Assembly: GCA_014529385.2 (NCBI GenBank)
Contig: CM043948.1
Location: forward strand, 24,300,451 to 24,364,450
Direction: 5' to 3'
Source: Adiantum capillus-veneris
Lineage: Eukaryota; Streptophyta; Polypodiopsida; Polypodiales; Pteridaceae
Length of the DNA stretch: 64,000 nt
The first letter of the stretch is position 1. Each line of letters starts with the position of its first letter. The notes under the pieces are model-generated. The model had not been told where the DNA came from, did no database searches, and worked only from the letters and a program-made list of their open reading frames with translations. Positions 40,864-52,389 of the stretch are shown piece after piece. Position numbers and translations under genes: made by a program.

Positions 40864-42785
40864 GGAAACCTTAGGTAGGTGATCGAGACTAGTCCTTGAG
40901 GATAGGGATTTTTGGTTGCCAAGAGTCTCGTTTTACTTTTAGATAGGATCAGAGGGTGGAGGACTCTCTAGGTCTTAGAGGGAGTTTAGGAAGCGTGTGT
41001 CTGGCCTAGATCCTTCGACTTAGGTAGATTTAGGTAGACTCAGATAGTTTAGGTATTAGAAGAGTAGGAGGTGGAGTGGTAGAAGCGGTGAGAGGAGAGC
41101 TTGAGAGTCCGAAGAGGCCAGAGAGAAACCAAAACACCATTATCACCATTTCACATGATGAGTAGGAGTAGAGTAAGTAGGACATCATGATTCAGGATCT
41201 AGAGCACTTCATGCATGTATACTTGCTTGGTAGATTCATCACAAGGTTGTAAAAGACGCAAAAGTGTGTTTGAAAGCCGAAGAGAAGTTCAAAAGTTACT
41301 GTGAGTGTTTCTGATAGAGCTGCAGAGCATCAGGAGCATTTCTGTCAGGAAAAAGTTTAATTTTAAGCCAGGAGACATCCTACGCGTAGGATGTCTACAT
41401 GCTAATCTGGTGGGAATTTTGGAATTTTGAGTTGAGCAATGTGTTCAGAAGGTGGGGTTTACCCTATTTTCACCTGGAAAGTGAAAATTTGACCATATCT
41501 TGACAAGATAAGGTTAGATAGACTGAAATTGCCAGACATCCTACCCAAATTATGCCAAAGCATTATTTTAAAACCAAAACCATAGGATGACTGCATGGGC
41601 ATGATCTACATGATATATTGAGTGACTGAGAGAGGTTTCATCTCATTTGGGTGAGAAAATTGGGTTGAAAGCAGACTTTAGCACTTTTGACTGAAAAAGG
41701 CTAGAACAGCTAAAATTGGGGACTTTTGAAATCCAAACCAAAATCTAAGTATACCACTGGGTTGCTAACATCAAGGAGAAGTTGTGAGTCAAGTCTGGGG
41801 CCAAAAAAGCCAAAAAGACATCCTACGCGTAGGATGTCATCTGTGTGATTTAGCACTCCAAACCTAATTTTGAGCATACCAAAGTGATCAGAACCTCAAG
41901 GGGAGCCTGTGCTTTGAATTTGAAGCCAATCTGATGAAAAAGACATCCTACACGTAGGATGTCTAAAGCAAAAAATTGAACCCAGATACTGATTGTGGGC
42001 ATAGCAAGGTGTTGTATAACCTAAGGCAAGCCTCCTAGTCAATTTTGGTCCAAATTGGAGTTGATTAGACTGATCAAGACTAGCAGCAGTAGGCTGTCAG
42101 AACAGATTTCTGATCCATTGACCAGCTTATAGGTGTCCAAATCAAAAAGTAAAAACAGCTGTGGACTCAACACATCAAGGGGAATTCATAGTGCAAGAAT
42201 CCAAGCAAAACAGAGCAGGAGACATCCTACGCGTAGGATGTCTACTGGGGCCTACTGAAGAGAAAATTTGACTAGGCTTAGACAATGAGGTTCCATTTGG
42301 CTTAAGGGTTCCAGAACTTCTTTCAGAAGTGAATTTAGACCTTGTTTGTCCATTTAACGGAGCAAAGACTGAATTCAGACTTTTTCACGTAAATTGACCA
42401 ACATCTGAGGGAAGTACAGTTCCAGATTAGCAGACCTAATCCAGAACATCAGCAGTGTATAAAATACAGTAGTGGTTGAGATTAACTCTCCAGTTATACC
42501 AATCATTACTAAGATCACCTCTAGCAGTTAAATACTTTGATTCGATTGTCGAAATTAAACGCTTGTGTACAGGTATATTCAGCAGCAAAGTAAGAAGTTG
42601 TGTGGAGACTGATCCTTTGCTAGGTGAGTGGTTGGATTTGTGATAAATTGCATTGATAAGTTTGATGAATTTAAGGTCAGGATGATACATTTTTAGAGAC
42701 CAAAAGGTGGCAGGTGACCAAGGTAGCTTAGTGTCCACCGAGGAGAGTGTAACACAGGCAAGGCTAGATCCGCTAGCACCGATTA
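40864..42785 (+). other. Element F untranslated leader
   Basis: About 1.9 kb between PBS and the first gag frame, without a coherent coding frame. It holds the palindrome copies listed separately. Long leaders are known in Tat/Ogre-type elements. Confidence 0.65.
41373..42243. repeat. Four copies of a 24-bp palindrome in the F leader
   Basis: AGACATCCTACG followed by its reverse complement, at 41,373-41,396 (perfect), 41,816-41,839 (last base differs), 41,941-41,964 (one central change) and 42,220-42,243 (perfect). A fifth, split version is at 41,534-41,544 plus CATAGGATGAC near 41,580. Spacing is irregular (443, 125 and 279 bp), so this is not a tandem array. Confidence 0.93.
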
Positions 42786-44242
42786 TTGAAGAAGGTAGTG
42801 ATACTGACACTTCATCAGACAAGAAGATCACCCATAGAACGAGTTCGAAGAGAGGAACCATCTCTTGCAAGAACTGTTAGAAATTATGGCTTAGGAGCAC
42901 CATTGGGAGAGGAACCAACCTACTACAGAAGACCAGATGAGGTATATCGATTAGGACGTGGAGATCCAATGATGAGGTTTGTAGACCATCGTAGAATTAG
43001 ACCTTCTCAAGTGCAAAAATGGGTAAACAAGAAAAACACAGGAAACAGAGATCCAAGAGATCATGTAGCAGCTTTTGTGCGTGTAAATAGAGCTGAAGAG
43101 GTGTTAGACTTCTCTACCCAATTTGCAGGGTTTGGACTAACCCTCGAGGATGACGCTCCTACTTGGTTTGACTCTGTAGAGCGTAGAGACTTTGAGTTTC
43201 TCCCTTGTGGAAGAACTGCCAACTCAGTCCAGACTTATGCTTATATTCACCTAAGGACTAAGGAATGAGATCTCTAGAAGGACTTACATATGAAGAGGAG
43301 CACGACGTTGAACGAGTTAACCAAGGAGGCTCTTTACCTTGTGGGCGATTGTGTGGTCTACAAAGAGGGTGAGTTAGAGGATTGACGAGGATTCATCTTC
43401 ACAACAAAGCGGAGGCAAATCTTCTAAGACAGCACCGAAAGGAGAAGTAGTTGTAAACTAGGAACAGCTTGTAGAAGAAGTGCTAAAAAAGATTAACTTG
43501 TACGCCAAACCCCAGGCTAAACAGCCCAAGTGGTGTGTTATTGAACAAAAATGGACAACCATGGGACGGAGGAATGTTATTATAACAAGGGATATGTGAG
43601 AGAGAGACCTTACGCTCCCCAAGCTCAGGTAGCTTCTCCTCAAGTTCCACCGATGCCTAGGTTTCAAGCAGGCAACCTACCAGGACCTGTAGGTGTAGAA
43701 ATACCACAACCAGTGTTGGGGCAACAACCACCCCTACCAGGATTACGACCAGTCGGTATAAGATACACACCAACCGTAACCGAATCAGAAGAGAAGGCTT
43801 TGGTGCCTATGCATGCATATTATGAAGATCCCAATGGATATGAGGCAAACTCTGTCTATTATCCACCAGAAGAACCCTCGACACCAGAACCATGGAGCAT
43901 GATAGGAAATACAGGACCACCAACAGCTGCACAGGCAGAAGGAGAAGGAAGATATAGCTTAGATGAACGAACATTGTTGTTCATAGCCAATGGAGGCATG
44001 GGTGGACAGAGACATGCATACCAACAAAGAGGAGCTCAAGGAGCACCTCAACAACCCAAGGAACCCTACTACAAGTGTGGTGGAGACCATTGGCTAAGAG
44101 ACTGCCCTCATGATGAAATCATTAGAGTCAACGCATATTGCACCGAGTGTGGAGTTACTCATTTGATTCCTGATTGCCCTAAGAACCCGAGCAAAGGAGC
44201 AAAAACCCGGGGGATTCACCATGGAAAACTTTTACGCACCAC
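42786..44242 (+). pseudogene. Element F gag, frameshifted
   Basis: The capsid-like frame (42,786-43,268) contains RRPDEVYRLGRGDPMMRFVD, DPRDHVAAFVRV and APTWFDSVERRDFEFL, typical of gag. A broken stretch follows to about 43,550. Then 43,551 onward is open, Pro/Gln-rich, and ends with two zinc knuckles. The first reads YYKCGGDHWLRDC, with Tyr in place of the first Cys. The second is CTECGVTHLIPDC, one residue shorter than the consensus. The protein would form the particle and bind RNA. At least two frame changes make this copy defective. Confidence 0.8.
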
Positions 44243-44903
44243 GTAAGTGCAAGGGAGTGGTTTTTTTTTACAAGTTACATAAGTGTATAAGTTAGGGGTA
44301 GGCCCCCATTAATTTATCTCCCAAGCTTAAAAATAAGGAGAGGGGTATCATATTTATGTTGGGGGGGGGGGAGTGAGAAAAGGGAAACATGAGAGGAAGT
44401 TTTTGAGTTTCAAAATCATGGCTTCCCAAAAGATTCTTCCCTTGAACTTGTGAGTCAATAGCTACAAAGATACATGCAAGAACTAACACTGCTTTGTATA
44501 TAGTTCATTTGTTGAGTTTGTATAGATGCAAATTTACATGGAGAACCTAGCAAAACTTTATAACCATGGTTTTTGAGTAATTTAGATGGGTCAAAATTGG
44601 ACCCGAATTGGACGAGTAGGTAGAGTGCAGGCTAATTGCGCACATACTTTCAAAGTTAAACTAAGACACATTGAGGGTACATCTAGTTATCAATAGAAGC
44701 GACTCCTTAGTAAGTTGCCAGACACTATGCTACATGATCTTTGACTAGTTTTACTCATTTAGATCATGTAAGACCTAAATTTGATATGTAAGATAGGGGT
44801 ATGATAGTTTTTTGCACGGATTGTCGTATAAGCGTAGAAAGGGGGGTCATATTCCCTAATATGAGTCGTATATAGGGGTTTTATCAAAGTTGTCCGCTCG
44901 CAG
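44243..44903 (+). other. Candidate intron in element F
   Basis: 661 bp with no open frame, bounded by a consensus donor (CAC-GTAAGT) and an acceptor (GTCCGCTCGCAG). Coding sequence resumes at once (VASHFVYRVNPSGAKTTLNM). Spliced introns are known in Ogre elements of the Tat lineage. Splicing here is inferred only. Confidence 0.45.
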
Positions 44904-46592
44904 GTGGCGTCCCATTTCGTATATAGAGTGAATCCCTCGGGAGCAAAAACTACCTTGAACATGCTGGAAGCAGTGCCTTCCAGTGGAGGGTCAGAAAATG
45001 AAACAATCATACCTATTCAGGCGGTGACACAAGCCCAAGCTCAAAGAATGACGAATGAACCCATAATTGAAGAGCCAAAAACCGATGCCCCAAGTTTAGA
45101 AACGAAAAATTAGAGAAGCACTTGGAAAGCTAGAAAGGCGCGTATGAAAACCAGGAAAGAACGAGAGCAAACAGTTCTATCCGAGGAGTTAAAACACACA
45201 AAGGATAGATTAGAGCGGTTAGAGGATCTAGCTAGCCTAAGCTCACACACTACGACAACCATAGCACCCAAGGAAATAGCAAAACCCAAAAGTGCAGGAT
45301 CAGGAGGATCAGTACTGGCAAACAAGGTAAATGAGCAGTTGGATGCACTTCTAAAAGATTATGAAGCAAGACTCAAAAAGAACCAAACCCAAGAGCAAAG
45401 ATGGATGACTTATCCATATGCTGAAATAGAAAAACAGAGGTTGGAAATGTGTAGAAAGATGATTGAAGCAGCTCAATCTTTGATTGAAAACCCGCTTGGT
45501 AAACCTGCAAATTGGCAGGAGGTACCAGCTCCAACCCCTATCCAAACAACTTTAGAGGAACAAGTAGAAACGAAGGAAAAAATCGTGAATGCCTATGAGT
45601 CTAGGGGAGAGCCTATCGTAGTGCCAAATACAACAGATGAGGCAAGTGACGGGTTCCCGCCTAAAACATTGGCAGAAATGGGAAAGGACTGTAACGGTCT
45701 AGATGATCTGTGGAAGCAAATCCGTGAGGTCAACGAAGCTAACAGGGTGAGTAACCACATGAATAGCACGAGAAAAGAGAAGAATGAGATCTTACCTCCT
45801 ATTGAAGAATTTGAGGCAAGGTCGCAAATGAACTTTGATATACATTCACAAGGGGGAGACCAGGGATCAATTAGTTCAGGGCACAGCCAACCAAACTCGT
45901 TGAAAACTCTACCCTCTTACCTAGGAGAGTATGAAGCCAAGTCTGAGGTGAGAACAATCCCATCTCAAAGACTTTCTTCTAACAAAGTGATGGACTCACA
46001 AGGGTTGATTGAGTTATTGTCCACCCCGGTGGCATGCACAATCACATTAGCCGAACTCCTAAGGTTACGACAAAACATGTGGACCACAGTAGGTAAATGC
46101 CTAGAAAAATTTGGAGTAAAAGACCCCACCTCGAAGCTTCAGGAAGGGATCAGAGAATTGGACAGGCCTCAACTAAACACTAGGCCAGTACCATTAAACA
46201 AAGTTGGAGAGTGTTGAGAAGGAGAAGATGGAAACACCACGCTACCAGTAGAATTCCAAGGAGTAGTTTCCAAAGCTATTCTTGACCGTGGAGCTAGAGT
46301 TGCTATCGCCACCAAGGAAATCTGTAAAAAATGGGGAAAACCAGCTTTGAGAGCTCCCAGAATGAAATTGCAATTGGGAGACGGGTTCATGGAGAAGCCT
46401 CTAGGACTCTTAGAAAAAGTGATTGTCACTTCATGCGGAATCGAGTATGAGCATACATTTGCAATGGTCGATTTCGACAAAAAGAACAATTATGAGATCA
46501 TCTTGGGAAGACCGTTCATGCGACAATTGAAGATGGTCCAGGATTGGGGTTACGACCACATATACCTCAGACAACAACCAAAATACACCTGA
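44904..46592 (+). pseudogene. Element F gag-pol linker and aspartic protease
   Basis: The first block (44,904-45,113) reads TTLNMLEAVPSSGG, then TQAQAQRM. After a frame change, a 357-codon frame (45,144-46,217) is Lys/Glu-rich with coiled-coil character (KHTKDRLERLEDL, YAEIEKQRLEMCRKMIEAA) and ends ITLAELLRLRQNMW, PVPLNKVGEC. A single TGA (46,215-46,217) follows, and the same frame continues into the protease: AILDRGARVAIATKEI, KLQLGDGFMEKPLGLLE, IILGRPFMRQLKMVQDWGYD. The active site normally D-S/T-G is D-R-G, so this protease is probably inactive. The TGA could be a mutation or a readthrough stop. Confidence 0.75.
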
Positions 46593-46783
46593 AAGACCAT
46601 ATTTACAAGGATGTGAACCAGACACCAGTGGAAGAGTTTGATTCAGCTAGAGTCGCAGGATCGAAACTCCCAGCATGGTTAGGGCAACAAAAAGAGCTAT
46701 GGATGTGCGGAGCTTCACATTGTGGGAGCTTAAAAAGAGAGCAATGCGTCTTAGAAAGAGCGATTGAGGACAAGGAGTATATT

Positions 46784-46987
46784 CTGGAACCTTTTCCTGA
46801 AGATGCCTTGGAACCTCTAGAATGGGAACACATACTAGCAACATTGGATGTCTGGAACCTTTTCCTGAAGATGCCTTGGAACCTCTAGAATGGGAACACA
46901 TACTAGCAACATTGGATGTCTGGAACCTTTTCCTGAAGATGCCTTGGAACCTCTAGAATGGGAACACATACTAGCAACATTGGATGT
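46784..46987 (+). repeat. Three identical 68-bp tandem copies in F pol
   Basis: The unit begins CTGGAACCTTTTCCTGAAGA and ends ACATTGGATGT. Copies at 46,784, 46,852 and 46,920 show no difference. 68 is not a multiple of 3, so the triplication shifts the frame. Confidence 0.95.
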
Positions 46988-49364
46988 CTGTACCATTACA
47001 GATAATCCAACAACAAAATTTTGCGATAAGGAGGGCTATGATGTGCTACCCTACTACATGGTAAGTATTATACCCGGAGGAGATGAGACGATAGAACCAC
47101 CATAACAAGAAGAGTTTTATAACTCCTCTGAGCATCTCGAAGTAAATAATGATGCAGATAATGAGTGTTCAGACAACTCAAGTGAGCATGGTGAGAAAAC
47201 AGAGAATATCAAGTTTTATGATTTTGCTAATCATCACCCTAGATGCCAGGAACGCTATAGGAGGAAACGGGCAGGAAACAAAGCGAGAGAGAACTTGATG
47301 CCCAGGATGAAAAATAAAACTCACTATCTGATGCTTGTAAAAGCAAAGGATTGTGTAAAAGATCAAATATCAGGAAGATTCTCAAAAGTTCGAAGGGAAA
47401 GAATGCAAGAGGAAAAAAGACAAGTACGAAAAGCTAAAACAGAAACAAAATCACAAAAATCTCAAAAATCAAAGAAAGAAACAATGAAAGGCCAAGAGTG
47501 GACCAAACTGGAGTGTAGACAGAAATACCAAGAACTGAAACGGTCTTTACGAGAGATATGGATTACTGAGGAAGATAGTGATGGTAAAGGGGAGTCAGAA
47601 AAGGGAAACATGAATGTACCATCACACTATCGGAAATTTACCATCCAGGACAGAAAAATCATAATGACACCACCAGTCAGGGAAAGAAAAAACCAGGAAT
47701 CTTACGATGGGCCAGAAAATGCAAAAAGGATAGACCTCGCGGAACCATGTGAGAAGCCTCAGCCGGTCTATATCGCAACCGATTTAGAGCCTGAAGAAGA
47801 AGAACAGCTAACACAACTTCTCAAGAAGTATAAAGATGTGTTTGCATGGTCCTACAAAGACCTCAAGGGAGTTGATCCATCGATATGCCAACATACAATT
47901 CCTTCGAAATCAGATGCCAAACCTAGCAAATAGCGTCCTTATACATATAATGACACATTTGCTAAACGAATCAAAGAAGAGATTGACAAGCTGACGGAAG
48001 CTGAATTCATCTATGAAATCGAACATACAGATTGGGTGTCACCCATTGTGGTAAAGAACGGAAAACTGCGAGTGTGCGTAAACCTCAAAAAGGTAAATGA
48101 AACCACCATAAGGGATAATTATCCCTTGCCAATCACAGAACATGTACTTGAGAGGGTGGCCGGAAAACGGGCTTATTCCTTTTTGGATGCGTTTTCAGGA
48201 TACAACCAACTGGCAATTGCAATGGAGGATCAACACAAAACTGCGTTTGCCACAGAATGTGGAATTTATGCGTATCGAGTTATGCCTTTCGGCTTAACTA
48301 ATACCCCAGCTACCTTTCAAAGGTTAATGATGCACGCGTTTAAAGAATACCTGAGAATATTCTTAGAAATATACATGGATGATCTTTGTGTACACTCTCT
48401 TCTACGAGAGGAACATATTGACCATTTGCAAAAGGTATTTGAAAAATGCAGGACATATTGAATCTGTCTTAACCCGGAAAAGTGTATTTTTATGGTTAGG
48501 CAAGGCCGCATCTTAGGACACATTATCTCAAGAAATGGCATAGCCACTGATCTAGACAAAGTCAAAGTCATAGTAGACCTACCCAGGCCTACAAATGTGA
48601 AACAAGTGCAATCCTTCATGGAACACTGTGGGTATTATCGAAGATTCATATATATGTATGCAGTCATCGCACAATCTCTGTATCGTTTGCTAGTCAATTT
48701 CGACTGGACCGGGGAGTGTGAAACTTCATTCCAAATACTGAAGGAAAACCTTGTATCAGCACCTGTACTTAAAGCACTTGATTGGGAAAAGATATTCCAT
48801 GTTCACATTGATGCTTCTGCATATGCAATTGGGAGTATTCTGGCTCAACCTGGAGATGGAACAATGGATTTTCTAGTTTGTTATGCAAGCCGATAGTTAA
48901 ACAGTGCGAAAAAGAACTACACAACCACCGAAAGAGAGGGGCTAGGAATGATTTATGTTGTAAAGAAATTTCGGCATTATTTGCTCGCAAACAAATTTGT
49001 GCTCTTCACAAATCATCAAGCTCTTTTGTCTCTGGTAAATAAACCATGCAATACATGAAGAATTGTACGCTGGTTTATTATATTTCTAGAGTTTGATTTC
49101 ACAGTGGTGGTCAAAAAGGGTAAAACCCATCTACGGGCGAATCATCTTTCAAGGCTACACAACGGGGAAGCTCCTGAAGGAGTAGATGATGACATACCAG
49201 ATGCTTATCTTTTCAATATTGAAATGATACCCAAATGGTCTCAGGAAATTGTTAGCATTCTTTCCTTTGGAGGTAGGTTTGATAACATGAAAGACAAATC
49301 CAAACAACAAACAATTCGACAAACAAAAAACTTCCAGCTGTCGCAGGACGGCTGTATCATCTAG
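46988..49364 (+). pseudogene. Element F reverse transcriptase and RNase H
   Basis: A linker (47,107-47,933; Lys-rich, then LEPEEEEQLTQLLKKYKDVF) leads into RT after a TAG at about 47,931: TDWVSPIVVKNGKLRVCVNL, YSFLDAFSGYNQLAIAMED, VMPFGLTNTPATFQRLM, IYMDDLCVHS (catalytic YMDD intact), a TGA at about 48,461, then GRILGHIISRNGIATDLDKV, GYYRRFI. RNase H begins HIDASAYAIGSILAQPGDG. After a TAG at 48,896 it continues NYTTTEREGLGMIYVVKKFR then a VRWFIIFLEFDF-type end. The only obvious RT/RNase H lesions are three or four stops, so this domain is well kept. Confidence 0.87.
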
Positions 49365-50091
49365 GATCCGATCAATTTCTACGATTATGTATAAATCCGG
49401 AGGAATTCGAGTGTTACCTAGAAGAGGCGCATGTCCAGGATTGTGCATTTCATTGTTCAACAGTGAAAACACACCAGAGACTAAAACAATTAGGGGTTTA
49501 TTGGACAACTATGTATGCGGACACACATGCTTATGTTACCAATTGTACTATATGTAGTGCCAAACGACCAATGGATCACGCGACATTGTTTCAGGTAAAC
49601 ATTGCACCTGCATGGAGTCAATATATCATTGATTTCTTAATCACCAGGACGTTTCCCGAAAACACAACAAAAGCACGGAAAAGAGCTATGGAGCTGGAGG
49701 CTCGTGACTTTCAGTTAATTGAAAACCAACTCTATAGGCGAGGAAAGGACAATTAACGTAGAATCTATGCAAGTGAAAGTGAATACCTACTCATTTAGAA
49801 CACGCGCATGGATGAATAAGTGGAGGCCATTTTTCAGGCGATAAGACGACAAAAATTGTCTTAAACGCAGGAATATGGTGGCCTACATTACATATGGATG
49901 CTGAAGAGTTTGTAAAGCGTTGTGACGCATGTCAACGCACCAAGGTGCCGATAAAGAGAGATGAGATGCCACTACGGCCAATGATGGGAGCAAGGGCATT
50001 TGCAAAATGGGGCATTGATTTTGTGGGGCCTATTTCACCCCCTACATATCGCACCCATACCCAATATATTATTGTGATAGTAAAATATTAA
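49365..50091 (+). pseudogene. Element F integrase, two zinc-binding segments, truncated core
   Basis: Two H-C-C-type segments occur in series. The first (49,440-49,580) reads KTHQRLKQLGVYWTTMYADT, then VTNCTICSAKRP. The second (49,800-49,950) reads, after stops, GGHFSGDKTTKIVLNAGIWW, then FVKRCDACQRTKVP. A ~60-residue helical stretch (TTKARKRAMELEARDFQLIE) lies between them. The catalytic core opens with FAKWGIDFVGPISPP, giving the first Asp, and ends after YIIVIVKY at the truncation. The other two acidic residues are lost. Confidence 0.8.
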
Positions 50092-50129
50092 GTATGATGA
50101 TAAAAACTAGAATGAATGAAAAGTATTTG

Positions 50130-51330
50130 CATGTATGACTTGAACACAAACCAATACCGGCATAGAATTCGTAGCTGGGAAAGCTGTGTATAGTCCATGC
50201 TAAAATTCCTCAAACCCTAAATCTCCTTTTATTTTCCGGTTTTGACATGTCAAGCATGTCTATGCCTCTTCACAACTCTTGGAGGTCGTCAATTAGAGGT
50301 GCCAAGTATACGCTAATGTTTTTAACTTGATGTTATCCTTGAATTATGAAAGACAAATGTAAATGCTCTGTTTTAAAGCAAATAAATGGCTAGAACTACT
50401 GGCCAAGTAGACCATTTACTTGAGTGCATGGAGAATGGATTCACACCATCCAAGCCAACGCCCATCTTAATGTGTCGTGGATCTGCTTCAAACTCATGCC
50501 ATTTTGTATTGATATGTTTGAAAGTAAGGCAATCCAAGAGAATTCTCATAATCCCATCCGTACTTGCATTCTTTGCTCCCCAGCCCATAAGTCTTTCTAA
50601 ATCTGGGGTTTGAAATATGTGTTCTATACGGGGTGCCCACAAAAAATTGTCAAAACAAATTACGAGGGATTCATCCGCTTGTATCTTTATAATAAGATGT
50701 TTTACATTTTGGACATGCCTTTTCATTTTTGTATTCATTTCTATACAAAATAAATCGTTAGGACATGCATGTATGGTGTTGTAATTGACTCCAAGCTTGC
50801 TCAACATCTTTTTCACTTCATCTCTTGATGTAGGAAGGATGTTGTTGAGGGTAAGAACTTTTGAGATAGTAGTCTGCAACATTTGAGCAAAAACCACATA
50901 TGGATTAAGTATTACAACATTTAAAAATAATACAATAAACATTGATTACGGAGAAGATATTTACTTTAATAGTGACAAAACGGATGCATTACTCCAAGCA
51001 TAACAATTTTGGAGGTTTAGAATAAGCAAACTCTCGCTTAATTGTGAAAAATTCATGCCTTCATAGATTTGCTTAGCGCTTTCGCTCTAAGAAAACTTTT
51101 GTTATTACTCGCTTCAATTTCTTCATACCAATCATGAAGAAAATCATCCATGCCATCATCGTCATCAAAAACATCATTTTCTTTGTCAAAATGTATAGTT
51201 ACTTAATCTCTCATATCTATTTGGATCACTCTTATGAAGAAGTTTCATGCACTCAATTGACATAAGTGAAATGCCATAAGAAGGTAGACACACATCATTT
51301 TCAACATCATACTTTGGAACCTATCACATA
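50130..51330 (-). pseudogene. CACTA-3 TNP2 transposase fragment
   Basis: From 5' to 3' on the minus strand: an acidic stretch (NDVFDDDDGMDDFLHDWYEE) and MNFSQLSESLLILNLQNCYA-WSNASV (the TNP2 FS-L-LLNLK-GWSN-S block). Then NNILPTSRDEVKKMLSKLGV, NYNTIHACPNDLFCIE, WAPRIEHIFQ, MGVGLDGVNPFSMHSS and, in another frame, SVYLAPLIDDLQELWRGIDM. The CPxC knuckle is degraded (HVQNVKH) and several frameshifts occur. No GxxxMWTxHD block is left intact. It is an old, dead copy. Confidence 0.75.
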
Positions 51331-51636
51331 GACACAATTATAAACATTCTATAAACAAAAATCAAATTTCATATTTTGTAAACATACTTAGCTTACAAAG
51401 GAAACAAATTGATTAAGCAAAGAAAAAAAGTAGTATCAAATATCGACGTGTAAATTTTAAAAAATTGATACATAATCCACAAGTGCACATTTCTTGTATA
51501 CACTTTTACATATTCAATCTAGAGGTGGAGCTGCTCTTTTTGGCCTACAAAATTGGTGATTCACTTATTGTTCATCAATGACATGTAAGGATCTAATGGC
51601 ATTTACAAGAATGTATCTTAGAATATCTGTGTTTAT
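51331..51636. other. Intergenic or intronic, no gene seen
   Basis: AT-rich sequence between the unrecognised gene and the TNP2 fragment. Confidence 0.35.
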
Positions 51637-52096
51637 TTATTCCAATTCCTGCCCATTTTCACATTCCACAAATGTACAATTGATTTGTGCATTCCTTCCC
51701 TGACTTCTATTCATTAAGCTGGCTATGTTTCCATGTGTATATGGTATGCCATCTACATAAAGTCTTTGAATTTTTGCATGGGTAATGCCTCTATTGAAAA
51801 GGGATGCTGCATTGAGATACAAACCATAAGTGGTCATGCTATGGATATAGCACGCCAAATGATGCCAAGGGTCCCATCCATATGTGGGTCCACAAAAGCA
51901 TACCTCTGAATATGGTGGGACTTGTATATTTTGTGCAATGAATAGGACACATCCGCCATTTGGAAGGCTAGAAGGATCTATCAAGTAATGAGCACCCCAA
52001 AAGCTAAACATCTCTACATCTCTAGGAATAGATCTTCCATGCCATCCCCCATAGTGTCTGCAATTATAAATCTGCACTAAAGATAATAGACAATTG

Positions 52097-52321
52097 TGTT
52101 GGAATTAGGGTTGCAAAGAAAGCACATAGCTTGGAGAAGACGAAGGAAGCTCAAGGCACACAATAGAGATTGTGTTACTTAGTGTGCAATGGAAAGATAG
52201 ATAGACCTAGAGTGATGGGTGTATATACAATGCTCAGGGGAAAAAACCTCCTAAAGAGGGAAAAAATGCCCCGCGGTCCTAGTGTGTTCACACATGTCAC
52301 TACCACATGTATATGGTAACA
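52097..52321 (-). repeat. Copia C 3' LTR
   Basis: TGTTACC...CCAACA on the minus strand, preceded by polypurine tract CCAGGGGGGATC (52,322-52,333). Confidence 0.93.
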
Positions 52322-52389
52322 GATCCCCCCTGGACTGATGAGGTGAAAGAGAGCTGGCACATGAGTAAAGGGAAGTGCCATGCCCTGAG

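Larger units (their letters stand above)
39915..50091 (+). mobile_element. Ty3/gypsy LTR retrotransposon F, 3'-truncated
   Basis: Order on the plus strand: 5' LTR (39,915-40,843), PBS, a ~1.9-kb leader with palindromes, gag, candidate intron, protease, RT, RNase H, integrase. It stops inside the integrase core at 50,091, where CACTA-3 sequence begins. The PBS TTGGCGCCGCTGCCGGGG is typical of the plant Tat/Athila side of Ty3. Its LTR matches the minus-oriented LTR at 61,331-62,274. Confidence 0.9.
50092..52091 (-). mobile_element. CACTA-3 fragment (termini not found)
   Basis: Minus-strand TNP2-type sequence related to CACTA-1 and CACTA-2 joins element F at 50,091. An unrecognised gene lies upstream on the same strand from 51,637. 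No CACTA terminus is visible, so the limits are those of the recognisable sequence. Confidence 0.6.

Noticed and set aside
41373-42243. CRISPR-like array
   Set aside because: The repeats are palindromic but irregularly spaced (125-443 bp), only four in number, and lie in a retrotransposon leader of a plant genome.
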